64,000 nucleotides of DNA from Candidatus Poribacteria bacterium. Its GTDB lineage: Bacteria; Poribacteria; WGA-4E; WGA-3G. This document shows, piece by piece, positions 40,911 through 50,074 of this stretch. The translations under genes were made by a program, and so were the position numbers. Every line of letters begins with the position of its first letter. The first letter of the stretch is position 1. The DNA lies in the NCBI GenBank assembly GCA_028820845.1, contig JAPPII010000101.1, positions 151,591 through 215,590 of the forward strand, read 5' to 3'. A model generated the notes under the pieces. It was not told where the DNA came from. It saw only the letters and a program-made list of their open reading frames with translations, and did no database searches.

Positions 40911-43385
40911 ATGCTTCGATTCTTATACCATTGTTTTCAAGCAGTCCTAAGCCTGTTTTGGGTGGTGTGTATTCTTGTATTTATAGCGATCTTCGCCGGA
41001 ATCGGGTTTGTGGGTGGTATTTTCTTCGCGTGTTGGGAAGATGTGCGCGGCATCGATCTCGATCGGCTTGAATATAATGTGGATACCGAAACATGGCGGC
41101 AACACTTAGAGGTTTATTCTTCGGTCTGCGAAGTACGAAAAGCGGATAAAATTGCATTTTTGGTTGATAAATTGAACCGGCTGGAATATAAACGGGTTGC
41201 TGAAATTATTCCAAAATTGAGCGAACCGGGTGAGTACGCCGAGACCGTGGATACTAAAGGGAACCGCACCCTACGTATCCACCTGCGGGATTTTGAATAT
41301 CCGCATCTTGACGTAGAAGCAGGACATGTTCAAATTTCGGTTCGGGACGGAAGAATAACCGACATTCGCAGTGGTGATGGTGCTGTGCGCAAGAATTTTT
41401 ATCTTCAACCGGAGATGATAGCCGAATTCGCTGATGATGAAGGTTCTACGCGACGTTTGATTCCGCTCCTTCAGATGCCTACGAAATTGACAGGGGCATT
41501 CATTGCTATTGAGGATCACCGTTTTTCCAACCACTGGGGAATTGATATTATACGCCTCACCGGGGCAGTGAAGAATACCGTTGTGCACGGCAGCCGATTG
41601 GCTGGGACAAGCACGCTAACGCAGCAGTTAGCGCGAAATATTTACCTGTTTAATCAGAGATCTAAAAGAAGCGTCGTCCGCAAAACGAGAGAAATTCTCC
41701 TCGCTGTGAGGATTGAAAAGGTTTTCTCTAAAGATGAAATTTTAGAGCGTTACCTGAATCATGTAGACTTAGGTAGATCGAGATATGGCGGCAAAACTTT
41801 TTACGGTGTTCAGCAAGCAGCTCTCGGATATTTTGGGAAAGAGGTGTCAGAACTCAGCTACCACGAATGTGCCTTGCTCGCAGCCCTTCCCAAAGGGCCT
41901 TTCGCCTTTTCGCCGTTTTCCAATCCCCATGATGCTAAGTATCGGCGTGATGTCGTCCTTGACAGAATGTTGGCTGAAGAATACATTCCAGCATCTGAGT
42001 GGCTTGCCAGTCGAAATGCTCCCTTACTTCCACAAAATCTGGATGAGAATCGGACCAGAATTATCGCAAAGGAGGCGGGGCACTTCCTTGAGTATATCCG
42101 CGAAGAACTCGTCCGGCTCCCAGAACTTAAAGACAAGTTGTATAGTGACGGTCTAAAGGTTTACACGACTATAGATATGTCTATGCAAGCCGTCGCTGAA
42201 CGAGAAGTCGCAAAGCATCTCCGCTACATGGATGGCACGTACGGCCCAAGAAGCCTACCGAATTATGATACGAATAAACGGAATCTGCACGGTATTGATC
42301 CGATTAATAGTTATTTGCAAGCTGCACTGATTGCGTTTGAACCGAAGACTGGACATGTTAAAGCGATGGTAGGTGGACGCGATTACAATATCACCAAGAC
42401 GGAGATTAATTACTACAATCGCGCGATTGGAAGCGCAAGGCGGCAACCTGGATCTGCCTTTAAACCGATTGTTTTCGCTGCTTTATTGGAAGATCCGTCC
42501 ATCATAACGCCAGCAACAGTCATCTCTGATAAAAGATGGGGGATCGTTCCCTTCCCCGGACAGAAGACGTGGTATCCGCGGAATTATAGCGAAAGATTTA
42601 GAGGGAACGTCACGATGCGCGATGTACTAACGCGATCGATTAACGTGCCGACAGCGAAAGCCGTTTTGGAGACACCAATAGGCGACAACGGTATTTGGGA
42701 AGGGATAAATCGCGTCGTCGATTTAACGAAACGTATGGGTGTTGAGAGTCCAATGGACCCCAAACCTGCGCTCACTTTAGGCGCGTCCGGCATGACAGTC
42801 CTTGAGTTAACCTCAGCGTATGGCATCTTTGCAAACGGCGGAATCCACACGAAACCGGTACATATTCAATATATCCTTGATACAACGGGAACCGTAATCT
42901 ATCCGTCCGAAGACCATCAGGTCGAACGCGCCCGTGTTTTAGATGAAAAGATCGCGTATCAGATTACTTCGTCTTTAGAGAATGTAATTCAAAACGGAAC
43001 GGGTAGACGTGCAGGACGGATGGGGCTTACCCGACCGGCAGCCGGTAAGACGGGAACTACTAATGATAACGTGGACGCATGGTTCGTCGGTTATACCGCT
43101 GATTTGGTCGTCGGTGTTTGGGTCGGATTTGATAAAAATCGCTCAAGTCGTCGCAATTACAATCAGGAAGGCGCGAAAGCAGCGCTGCCAATCTGGGCAC
43201 AATTTGTAATTGATTCAGCACGCGGACCCCATGAGGAATTTCCGGTGCCTGAGGGCATTGTCTTCCGCGACATTGATAAGAAGAGCGGACTTCTTAAAAG
43301 GGTAGATTGCCCCGAGGAGAACATTCACACAGAGCCGTTTATTGAAGGACAGGAACCCCAAAAACTTTGTAATTTGCAGCATTAG
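40911..43385 (+). CDS. mrcA: Penicillin-binding protein 1A (bifunctional glycosyltransferase-transpeptidase)
   Basis: 824 residues. One N-terminal membrane anchor (ILVFIAIFAGIGFVGGIFFA). The GT51 domain has AIEDHRFSNHWGID (about 198-211) with the catalytic Glu, then GTSTLTQQLARN. The transpeptidase domain has RQPGSAFKP (Ser about 513), the SIN motif in RSINVPTAKA and AAGKTGTTND (about 710). It polymerises glycan strands and cross-links peptides in the periplasm. The region of about 100 residues between anchor and GT51 (YPHLDVEAGHVQISV) is longer than in E. coli PBP1A, resembling PBP1B-like UB2H spacing. TGGAGGTG precedes the ATG. Confidence 0.93.
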   Translation: MLRFLYHCFQAVLSLFWVVCILVFIAIFAGIGFVGGIFFACWEDVRGIDLDRLEYNVDTETWRQHLEVYSSVCEVRKADKIAFLVDKLNRLEYKRVAEIIPKLSEPGEYAETVDTKGNRTLRIHLRDFEYPHLDVEAGHVQISVRDGRITDIRSGDGAVRKNFYLQPEMIAEFADDEGSTRRLIPLLQMPTKLTGAFIAIEDHRFSNHWGIDIIRLTGAVKNTVVHGSRLAGTSTLTQQLARNIYLFNQRSKRSVVRKTREILLAVRIEKVFSKDEILERYLNHVDLGRSRYGGKTFYGVQQAALGYFGKEVSELSYHECALLAALPKGPFAFSPFSNPHDAKYRRDVVLDRMLAEEYIPASEWLASRNAPLLPQNLDENRTRIIAKEAGHFLEYIREELVRLPELKDKLYSDGLKVYTTIDMSMQAVAEREVAKHLRYMDGTYGPRSLPNYDTNKRNLHGIDPINSYLQAALIAFEPKTGHVKAMVGGRDYNITKTEINYYNRAIGSARRQPGSAFKPIVFAALLEDPSIITPATVISDKRWGIVPFPGQKTWYPRNYSERFRGNVTMRDVLTRSINVPTAKAVLETPIGDNGIWEGINRVVDLTKRMGVESPMDPKPALTLGASGMTVLELTSAYGIFANGGIHTKPVHIQYILDTTGTVIYPSEDHQVERARVLDEKIAYQITSSLENVIQNGTGRRAGRMGLTRPAAGKTGTTNDNVDAWFVGYTADLVVGVWVGFDKNRSSRRNYNQEGAKAALPIWAQFVIDSARGPHEEFPVPEGIVFRDIDKKSGLLKRVDCPEENIHTEPFIEGQEPQKLCNLQH

Positions 43386-43415
43386 AAGATACATCTCTCT
43401 ACACATTTTTGGCAA

Positions 43416-43454
43416 GATATGGTATACTATATAAAATGCATTGCATACCATATC
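43416..43454 (+). promoter_or_regulatory. Inverted repeat in the uvrB upstream region, operator candidate
   Basis: GATATGGTAT (43416-43425) is exactly inverted as ATACCATATC (43445-43454). Between them lie a TATAAA -10-like box and TATACTATAT, a ten-base string also present in the lexA promoter (40031-40040). Confidence 0.4.
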
Positions 43455-43542
43455 AATTTCTTGTAGTTCCGAGATAACGCATTCCCCACAACCCAGATTC
43501 CTAAAGGCAATCGGAATCTGTGAGAAGGAGCAAGAAGCCGAA

Positions 43543-45624
43543 ATGAGAGAGAATTGGGAATTGCTAACGGAGATTGACGCTCCAGAAAATGACATCCCCG
43601 AATTGAATGATGCGGAATTTGAGTTAATCTCAGATTTCACACCCCAAGGCGATCAACCCGCAGCGATTGATAAACTCACAAATGGACTGCTACGGGGTGA
43701 TAAAGCACAGACTTTGCTCGGTGTGACGGGGTCTGGCAAGACCTATACCATGGCGAATGTTATCCAAAACGTTCAATTGCCCACACTCGTCATCTCACCC
43801 AACAAGACACTTTGCGCCCAGCTCTACAACGAATTCCGAACATTTTTTCCAAATAACGCCGTTCACTACTTCGTCAGTGATTACGAGTATTATCAGCCAG
43901 AGGCATACATCCCTGCTACCGATACCTTTATTGAAAAGGATGTCCGTATTAATGAGGAAATCACGCGAATGCGGCTCGCTGCAACTGCGTCCCTAATATC
44001 GCGTCGAGATGTTATTGTTGTTGCAAGTGTTTCTTGCCTTTATGGTCTCGGATCTCCGCGTGAATTTGAGAACCAAAGAGTTCAGATAACCGTGGGTGAT
44101 GAAATTCGGCGCGACAGTCTCCTACGTGCTTTAGTGGATATTCAATACGTCCGCAACGACGTTGAATTCTGGCAAGGGGTCTTCCGAGCACGCGGCGATG
44201 TCGTTGAGGTGTTTCCGGCTTATAGCGAGAACGCGTATCGTATTGAACTCTTCGGGGACGAGATTGATCGTATTAACGAAATTGACACCACAACCGGTGA
44301 AGTGTTAAAACGACATGAATCCCTCGAAATTTATCCCGCGAAGCACTTCATGACCGATGCCGAAATCTTTGACGAGGCATTAATTAATATTGAACTCGAA
44401 CTCCAAGAACGAATCCTAACTTTTGAGAAGGAAAATAAATTACTGGAAGCGCAGCGCATTGAACAACGCACCCGTTTTGATTTAGAGATGTTGCGGGAGG
44501 TTGGCTACTGTTCCGGTATTGAGAACTACTCGCGACATCTCTCTGGATTACAACCGGGTGAACCGCCTTATTGTCTCATGCACTACTTCCCTGACGATTT
44601 TCTGCTCTTTATTGATGAGTCCCACGTAACCATTCCGCAGCTACGCGGCATGTATCGCGGGGACCGGTCAAGAAAGACGACGCTCGTCGAGTATGGGTTC
44701 CGTCTGCCATCTGCATTAGACAATCGTCCACTGCGTTTTGACGAAGTGGAGGCGCGTGTCAATCAAGTTATTTTCGTTTCAGCAACGCCTGGTCCCTATG
44801 AGATGGAAAACGGTGCGCAAATTGTTGAGCAAATCATCCGTCCTACTGGACTGGTTGATCCAAAAATTACGATCCACTCGGTGAGAGGACAGGTCGATCA
44901 CCTCATCGGCAGAATCCAGGAACGTGTCAGGCACAAGCAGCGTGTCCTCGTTACGACCCTCACCAAACGGATGGCAGAGGACCTAACCGAATACTTAACC
45001 GAAGCAGGAATTCGCGCCGATTACATGCACTCCGAGATTGATGTGTTTGATCGGGCGCGTATTCTGCGCCAACTTCGCGAAGGCGTTTTTGATGTTCTTG
45101 TTGGGATCAATCTACTTCGCGAGGGGCTTGACTTACCGGAGGTATCTCTCGTCGCAATCTTGGATGCCGATCGACCCGGCTTCCTCCGTTCCGTCAGATC
45201 TCTCGTTCAAACCGCTGGACGCGCTGCACGGAACGTTGATGGTGAGGTTATCCTCTATGGAGATAATATCACTGACGCGATGGCGGAAGCCATACAGGAG
45301 ACGCAACGCCGACGCGACATTCAGCTCCAGTATAACGTTGATAACGACATCACACCTGCAACAATTGAAAAGGCGATCCAAGAACTGATTGCCGAGTCTG
45401 AGGATACGTACAACACGAAAAAACCCGATAAGCCAGTGGTTACCGTCGAGAGTATCGCGCCTGGAGATGTTGAAGCGTTGATCACTGACTTAACAAGGCA
45501 GATGCGAAAGGCTGCCCTTGAACTCGATTATGAGGAAGCCGCTGCCTTGCGAGACCGTATCGTTGAACTGAAGGAACAATCAACGAAACAAGAGACGGTT
45601 CAGGCTGTCCAAAACGCTGATTGA
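43543..45624 (+). CDS. uvrB: Excinuclease ABC subunit B
   Basis: 693 residues from ATG 43543, with GAAGGAG upstream; the frame is open further but without support. LLGVTGSGKTYT (58-69) is Walker A; YYQPEAYIPATDTFIEKD is the beta-hairpin that probes DNA; VSATPGPYE, VLVTTLTKRMAEDLTEYL and RSLVQTAGRAARN are the helicase motifs. The C-terminal UVR motif (MRKAALELDYEEAAALRD) binds UvrA or UvrC. It loads onto lesions with UvrA and recruits UvrC in nucleotide excision repair. uvrA and uvrC are not in the window. Confidence 0.97.
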   Translation: MRENWELLTEIDAPENDIPELNDAEFELISDFTPQGDQPAAIDKLTNGLLRGDKAQTLLGVTGSGKTYTMANVIQNVQLPTLVISPNKTLCAQLYNEFRTFFPNNAVHYFVSDYEYYQPEAYIPATDTFIEKDVRINEEITRMRLAATASLISRRDVIVVASVSCLYGLGSPREFENQRVQITVGDEIRRDSLLRALVDIQYVRNDVEFWQGVFRARGDVVEVFPAYSENAYRIELFGDEIDRINEIDTTTGEVLKRHESLEIYPAKHFMTDAEIFDEALINIELELQERILTFEKENKLLEAQRIEQRTRFDLEMLREVGYCSGIENYSRHLSGLQPGEPPYCLMHYFPDDFLLFIDESHVTIPQLRGMYRGDRSRKTTLVEYGFRLPSALDNRPLRFDEVEARVNQVIFVSATPGPYEMENGAQIVEQIIRPTGLVDPKITIHSVRGQVDHLIGRIQERVRHKQRVLVTTLTKRMAEDLTEYLTEAGIRADYMHSEIDVFDRARILRQLREGVFDVLVGINLLREGLDLPEVSLVAILDADRPGFLRSVRSLVQTAGRAARNVDGEVILYGDNITDAMAEAIQETQRRRDIQLQYNVDNDITPATIEKAIQELIAESEDTYNTKKPDKPVVTVESIAPGDVEALITDLTRQMRKAALELDYEEAAALRDRIVELKEQSTKQETVQAVQNAD

Positions 45625-45774
45625 ATCTTTAGCATTTAAATCTTGCATTCCAATGCTGAATCTGCTAATATGCAGGAATCAGTTGTAACTTTAAACCCCA
45701 TAACTTTGAATCTCCTGAGGATTATTTTTTCACGAAATGTTAATCTTCTTGAGGAATAGAGAAAGGACTTTACC

Positions 45775-46032
45775 ATGTTTGTTTGTGTCGCTTGCGGTTA
45801 TTTGTGGAAGGAAGCAGATAGCCCACCAGACGAGTGCCCGGCTTGCACGGCACCCAAAGAAAAATACATTCCTTACGATGACCGAGCGGAACGATGGGTC
45901 AAACGCGCAGTCGCAGCACATGTCATGTATCCGGATGCAGAAGACGCAGACCTTCGCGCAGAAAATTCTGCACTCTCATCACACATCAGGTTTGCCCTCG
46001 TCGGGTTGCTCGGTGACCTTGAGAAATCCTAA
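45775..46032 (+). CDS. Small rubredoxin-like protein
   Basis: 85 residues. C4-x2-C7-G-Y near the start and C21-P-x-C24 further on form an iron- or zinc-binding pair like rubredoxin or rubrerythrin C-terminal knuckles, but with 13 residues between the pairs instead of about 30. The remaining 55 residues are helical (DDRAERWVKRAVAAHVMYPD). GAAAGGAC precedes the ATG. Function may be electron transfer or structural; I cannot tell which. Located downstream of uvrB by 150 bases. Confidence 0.75.
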   Translation: MFVCVACGYLWKEADSPPDECPACTAPKEKYIPYDDRAERWVKRAVAAHVMYPDAEDADLRAENSALSSHIRFALVGLLGDLEKS

Positions 46033-46033
46033 G

Positions 46034-46203
46034 TAGTTATCGGTTGTCAGCCGTAGTGGTTATCGGTTAACGGTTTTCAGTTGTTCGTTAGAGGGACTAC
46101 TGGGACAATCACCCGCTTTTGGCGTACGCCAAGAAGTGGTGAATTGGTACATTAATACCTCTTAACTAAAATACCTCTTAACTAATAACCGATAACTGAC
46201 AAT
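46034..46203. repeat. Dispersed GTTATCGG/GTCAG-word repeat, intergenic copy
   Basis: Starts GTTATCGGTTGTCAGCC and ends AACCGATAACTGACAA, inverted relative to each other. The core GGCGTACGCCAAGAAGTGGTG followed by CCTCTTAACT aligns with the copy translated in the TPR gene at 18911-19045. With the hairpins at 46260 and 46284 it fills most of the 46033-46406 gap; no gene there. Confidence 0.7.
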
Positions 46204-46259
46204 TTTTATTTATTTTATAGTAAATTCCAAAAACAAATACACACTTCCAACCCCCGGTA

Positions 46260-46281
46260 GGTGCGGTTTCCTAACCGCACC
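46260..46281. repeat. GGTGCGGTT palindrome, intergenic copy
   Basis: GGTGCGGTT-TCCT-AACCGCACC, preceded by CCCCCGGTA exactly as in the copy at 36275-36296, but here without MITE ends. Confidence 0.75.
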
Positions 46282-46283
46282 CG

Positions 46284-46306
46284 CAGAATGCTACACGCGC
46301 ATTCTG
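46284..46306. repeat. Second hairpin adjacent to the palindrome
   Basis: CAGAATGC, a seven-base loop, GCATTCTG, directly following the palindrome. Function unknown; about 100 bases upstream of the M16 peptidase start. Confidence 0.5.
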
Positions 46307-46406
46307 ACGTTGATTCGCTGAGTGTATAAGTAATTACAGAATCTACTATAAAAAGAAAGGAAGCAGCATTGTCCAACAGAGACGGCTGCTGCAATGAAGG
46401 AAATCA

Positions 46407-47924
46407 ATGAAACAGATACGTTATTTGCTGATCCTATTTTTTATTGCCTTACACGGAATAGTATCAGCGCAAGACCTTTCAGATCGGGTGATAGAGCACA
46501 CGCTCCCGAACGGTCTGAAGTTGTTAATGATTGAACGCCACACCTCCCCTACTATCGCGCCATACATCCTCTTCAAAGCAGGTTCCGTTGATGAATCAGA
46601 CGATACACGCGGCATCGCACACATGCTGGAACACATGTTGTTCAAAGGCACTAAAACAATCGGCACAAAAGATTATGAAAAAGAGAAGGAAGTCCTTGCC
46701 GAAATTGATCGGATAGGCGATGCACTTGACATGGAACGGGCGAAAGGCTCCAGGGCAGATGAGGCTAAGCTTGCGGAATTAGAAGCAGCACTTAAAACGC
46801 AACAGGAACTCGCAAAGGAGTGGATTGTCACAGGAGAGTATACCGAAATCTATACGCAGCACGGTAGCACAGGCTTCAACGCCGGCACCTCTGTTGACTA
46901 CACCATTTATACGGTCGAATTGCCATCTAACAAATTAGAGTTATGGGCAACGCTTGAGTCGGATCGGATCAAGAATGCTGTCCTACGTGAATTTTATGTC
47001 GAGCGTGAGGCGGTCAAAGAGGAACGTCGGATGCGTGTTGATACGCAAGCAGGCGGTAAACTCTACGAGCAATTTATCGCAACGGCGTTTACTGCCCATC
47101 CGTACGGTATGCCGATTATCGGTTGGCCCTCGGATATCGCGATGCTAAATCGTCGCAAGGCTGCGGAATTTTTCCGCATCCATTACGCACCGAACAACTC
47201 CGTTATCGCCATTGTTGGAAGCATTAATCCCACTGAAACCATCGCGCTCATTGAGAAATACTTCGGTGATATACCGTCCCAACCCCTCCCACCTGAGGTC
47301 ACAACCGATGAACCGTCTCAAGAAGGGGAACGCCGGATTGAAGTCGAATTTGACGCAGAACCCCAACTCATGATTGGGTACCATAAACCGACAATTCCGC
47401 ATTTTGACGATTATGTGTTTGATATGATTAGTGCTATTCTTTCCGATGGACGCACCTCTCGGTTCTATAAAAACATCGTTGAGGAAGGGATAGCTGTCTC
47501 TGCTAATTCGGTAAACGGATATCCCGGTGGACGCTACGATAATCTTTTTGTTGTGAATGCGACACCACGCTCACCCCACACAACCGCCGACGTTGAAGAA
47601 GCAATCTATGCTGAACTCGAAAGGCTCAAAACCGAACCTGTTGCGGAAAGGGAATTTAAACGTATCCTCAAACAGGTTGAGGCGGGTTTCATCCGCGGAC
47701 TGAGTTCAAACGCTGGAATGGCAAGGCAATTAACCTTCTATGAAGGGATCGCAGGCGATTGGCGTTATATCCTTGATTGGCGGGAAACGATGTATAGGAT
47801 CACGCCGGAAGACATCATGAAAGTCGCAAACACCTATTTTACAAAAAGCAACCGCACCGTCGCTACGCTTGTTAAAAAAGGGGTCGTAGCACCTACAGGT
47901 AACGACGCGGAGGGGAACGAGTAA
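46407..47924 (+). CDS. M16 family zinc peptidase (active type)
   Basis: 505 residues. Signal peptide YLLILFFIALHGIVSA. The inverted zinc motif HMLEH is at residues 72-76, and EREAVKEERRM further on carries the third ligand. Between them is an insert of about 60 charged residues (DRIGDALDMERAKGSRADEA) that looks like a coiled coil. The usual two M16 halves follow, with HYAPNNSVIAIVGSINP. It would act in the periplasm as the catalytic subunit of a two-subunit peptidase. The partner gene overlaps by one base (TAATG). AAGGAAATC precedes the ATG. Confidence 0.92.
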   Translation: MKQIRYLLILFFIALHGIVSAQDLSDRVIEHTLPNGLKLLMIERHTSPTIAPYILFKAGSVDESDDTRGIAHMLEHMLFKGTKTIGTKDYEKEKEVLAEIDRIGDALDMERAKGSRADEAKLAELEAALKTQQELAKEWIVTGEYTEIYTQHGSTGFNAGTSVDYTIYTVELPSNKLELWATLESDRIKNAVLREFYVEREAVKEERRMRVDTQAGGKLYEQFIATAFTAHPYGMPIIGWPSDIAMLNRRKAAEFFRIHYAPNNSVIAIVGSINPTETIALIEKYFGDIPSQPLPPEVTTDEPSQEGERRIEVEFDAEPQLMIGYHKPTIPHFDDYVFDMISAILSDGRTSRFYKNIVEEGIAVSANSVNGYPGGRYDNLFVVNATPRSPHTTADVEEAIYAELERLKTEPVAEREFKRILKQVEAGFIRGLSSNAGMARQLTFYEGIAGDWRYILDWRETMYRITPEDIMKVANTYFTKSNRTVATLVKKGVVAPTGNDAEGNE

Positions 47925-50074
47925 TGAAAAAATGGACTTCTACAGGGACTCTCATCGTCACACTGATCGCTTGTCTTGTTGTGTGGGGAGTTCCCTCCAC
48001 ATTCGCAAGACCATACGAAGAACTTACCTATGAACCGATTGAATTTAAACCACCCGTTCCAGAGAAACGCGTACTCTCGAACGGAATGAAACTTTATCTT
48101 ATTGAAGACCACGAGTTACCACTTTTCAACATCAACGGTTTAATCAAAACCGGCGACATTTACGATCCACAGGATAAAGTGGGGTTGTCATCCATATTTG
48201 CCAGTGTCATGCGGACGGGGGGTACAGTGTCGCGTGAACCGGACGCACTGAACGAGGAATTGGAATCTATGGCGGCTTCTGTGGAAGTCGGCATGTCCCG
48301 TGAATACGGCACAATTAACCTCTCAACACTCGCCGAAGACATCGAAAAAGGGTTAGAAATCTTTGCCGATGTACTCAGGAATCCAGCGTTTCGTGAAGAT
48401 AAATTGGAACTCCGTAAGCAACAATCAATCGAACGTATCCGGCGACGCAACGATAATCCTATCCAACTCGCATGGCGGAACTTCTCTGCTCTGTTATACG
48501 GAACGGATCACCCCTTCGGTTGGTATACTGAAATGGAAGGCATAGAGAGTATCACTGTTGGCGACCTCAAAGCCTTTCACGCAAAGTATTACCATCCTGA
48601 TAACATGATGCTCGCAATTACAGGCGATTTTGATACAGAAACCTTAATCGCGCAACTGGAAAAAGTTTTTGAGGGATGGGAAGGTGCGAAGATTGCATTT
48701 CCGGATGTTCCAACCGTGGATGGTACACCGAAACCCTCCGTTAATTACATCTTCAAGGACTTTCCGCAAACGACGATGTTAATCGGGCATTTCGGTATCA
48801 AACGTACTCCCGATTTTCCTGACTTCTTCGCACTCCGGGTCATGAATGAGATTCTCGGAGAAGGTGGGTTCACCTCACGTCTGATGACGGAAGTACGCGA
48901 GAAACATGGACTCGCCTATATGGTCGGCAGCCTGATGCAGACAACTTACTACACGAATCCAGGGGAATGGTTCGCTTATTCACAGACCCGTACCGAGAAA
49001 ACCGCAGAGGCAATTTCACTCATCATTGATGTCGTTAAGGGACTCCGAGATGTCCCTGTGCCGGAAGCGGAACTGCAGCGCACCAAAGATTCACTCGTCA
49101 ATTCGTTTGTTTTTGGCTTTGAAAGCAGCTCACAAATCGCCTTTCAGCAGATGATGCTTGACTATCGCGGTTACGCACCCGGCTTCCTTGAAACCTATAC
49201 CGACAATATCGCTAAGGTCACAGCCGAAGATGTACAATCTGTCGCGCAAAAATATCTCCATCCCGACTCACTCACAATTGTCACTGTCGGAAATAAAGAG
49301 AACTTTGATCGACCCCTTGAAGAATTCGGAGCGGTTAACGAGATTGAAATAGAGCGACCCGCACCGCCACCACCTCCCGAACCGATGCCCGAAGCGAGTG
49401 AAACAGACGTGGCGAAAGCCAAAGAAGTCCTTGCTGCTGCTGTTGAAGCACACGGGGGGCTTGAAAAGTTGCAAGCCGTGAAAAACATCGTCATGGAAGC
49501 GCGGGCGACAGCAAATTCACCGATGGGGCAAATGCAAGTCGAGGGCAAATCCTACTACGTCTATCCTGATAAATTCAGACAGGATGTCAAGCTACCACAA
49601 GGTGAAATGGGATATGTCTTTGATGGTGCCTCTGGGTTTGCCCTGACACCGATGGGGGTTCAACCCTTACCGCCTGATGTGACGAACTCCTTTAAGGATG
49701 CAGTCTTCCGGGAAACGATATGGCTCCTGACAAATCTCTCACAAAATGAAATTTCGGTTCAGTATGCGGGGACGGAGGATGTACACGGCACATCCGCACA
49801 TGTTCTGCTTGTTCCGCAGCCCTCTGGTGAAACCTTACGGCTTTTTGTGAGCGAAGAGACACATTATGTCGTAAAATTCGCTTATCGCGAGATGGCACAA
49901 GGTGTTACGGCAAATAGAGAGTCTCTCATGAATGATTATCGCGATGTTGACGGCGTTAAGGTCGCTTATCATGTTGTTCAGAACGTAGACGGTGAACTTT
50001 TCTCTGAAAGTCGGGTAACAGGTGTTACGCTAAACGCTGAGCTTGACGATGCCCTATTCATGGAGCCAGAGTGA
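47924..50074 (+). CDS. M16 family non-catalytic partner with extra C-terminal domain
   Basis: 716 residues. Signal peptide LIVTLIACLVVWGVPSTFA. The M16 fold is clear (VLSNGMKLYLIEDHELPLF, FHAKYYHPDNMMLAITGDFD, GFTSRLMTEVREKHGLAY), but the zinc motif is absent: the spot that should read HxxEH reads LSSIFASVMRTGGT. Such subunits supply the arginine/tyrosine pair for the catalytic partner. A proline linker (APPPPPEPMPEASE, about 484) leads to a further 230-residue domain, EAHGGLEKLQAVKNI..., which resembles LolA-like or DUF4292-type lipoprotein-binding beta folds. It forms an operon with the active M16 and the following hydrolase. Confidence 0.88.
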   Translation: MKKWTSTGTLIVTLIACLVVWGVPSTFARPYEELTYEPIEFKPPVPEKRVLSNGMKLYLIEDHELPLFNINGLIKTGDIYDPQDKVGLSSIFASVMRTGGTVSREPDALNEELESMAASVEVGMSREYGTINLSTLAEDIEKGLEIFADVLRNPAFREDKLELRKQQSIERIRRRNDNPIQLAWRNFSALLYGTDHPFGWYTEMEGIESITVGDLKAFHAKYYHPDNMMLAITGDFDTETLIAQLEKVFEGWEGAKIAFPDVPTVDGTPKPSVNYIFKDFPQTTMLIGHFGIKRTPDFPDFFALRVMNEILGEGGFTSRLMTEVREKHGLAYMVGSLMQTTYYTNPGEWFAYSQTRTEKTAEAISLIIDVVKGLRDVPVPEAELQRTKDSLVNSFVFGFESSSQIAFQQMMLDYRGYAPGFLETYTDNIAKVTAEDVQSVAQKYLHPDSLTIVTVGNKENFDRPLEEFGAVNEIEIERPAPPPPPEPMPEASETDVAKAKEVLAAAVEAHGGLEKLQAVKNIVMEARATANSPMGQMQVEGKSYYVYPDKFRQDVKLPQGEMGYVFDGASGFALTPMGVQPLPPDVTNSFKDAVFRETIWLLTNLSQNEISVQYAGTEDVHGTSAHVLLVPQPSGETLRLFVSEETHYVVKFAYREMAQGVTANRESLMNDYRDVDGVKVAYHVVQNVDGELFSESRVTGVTLNAELDDALFMEPE

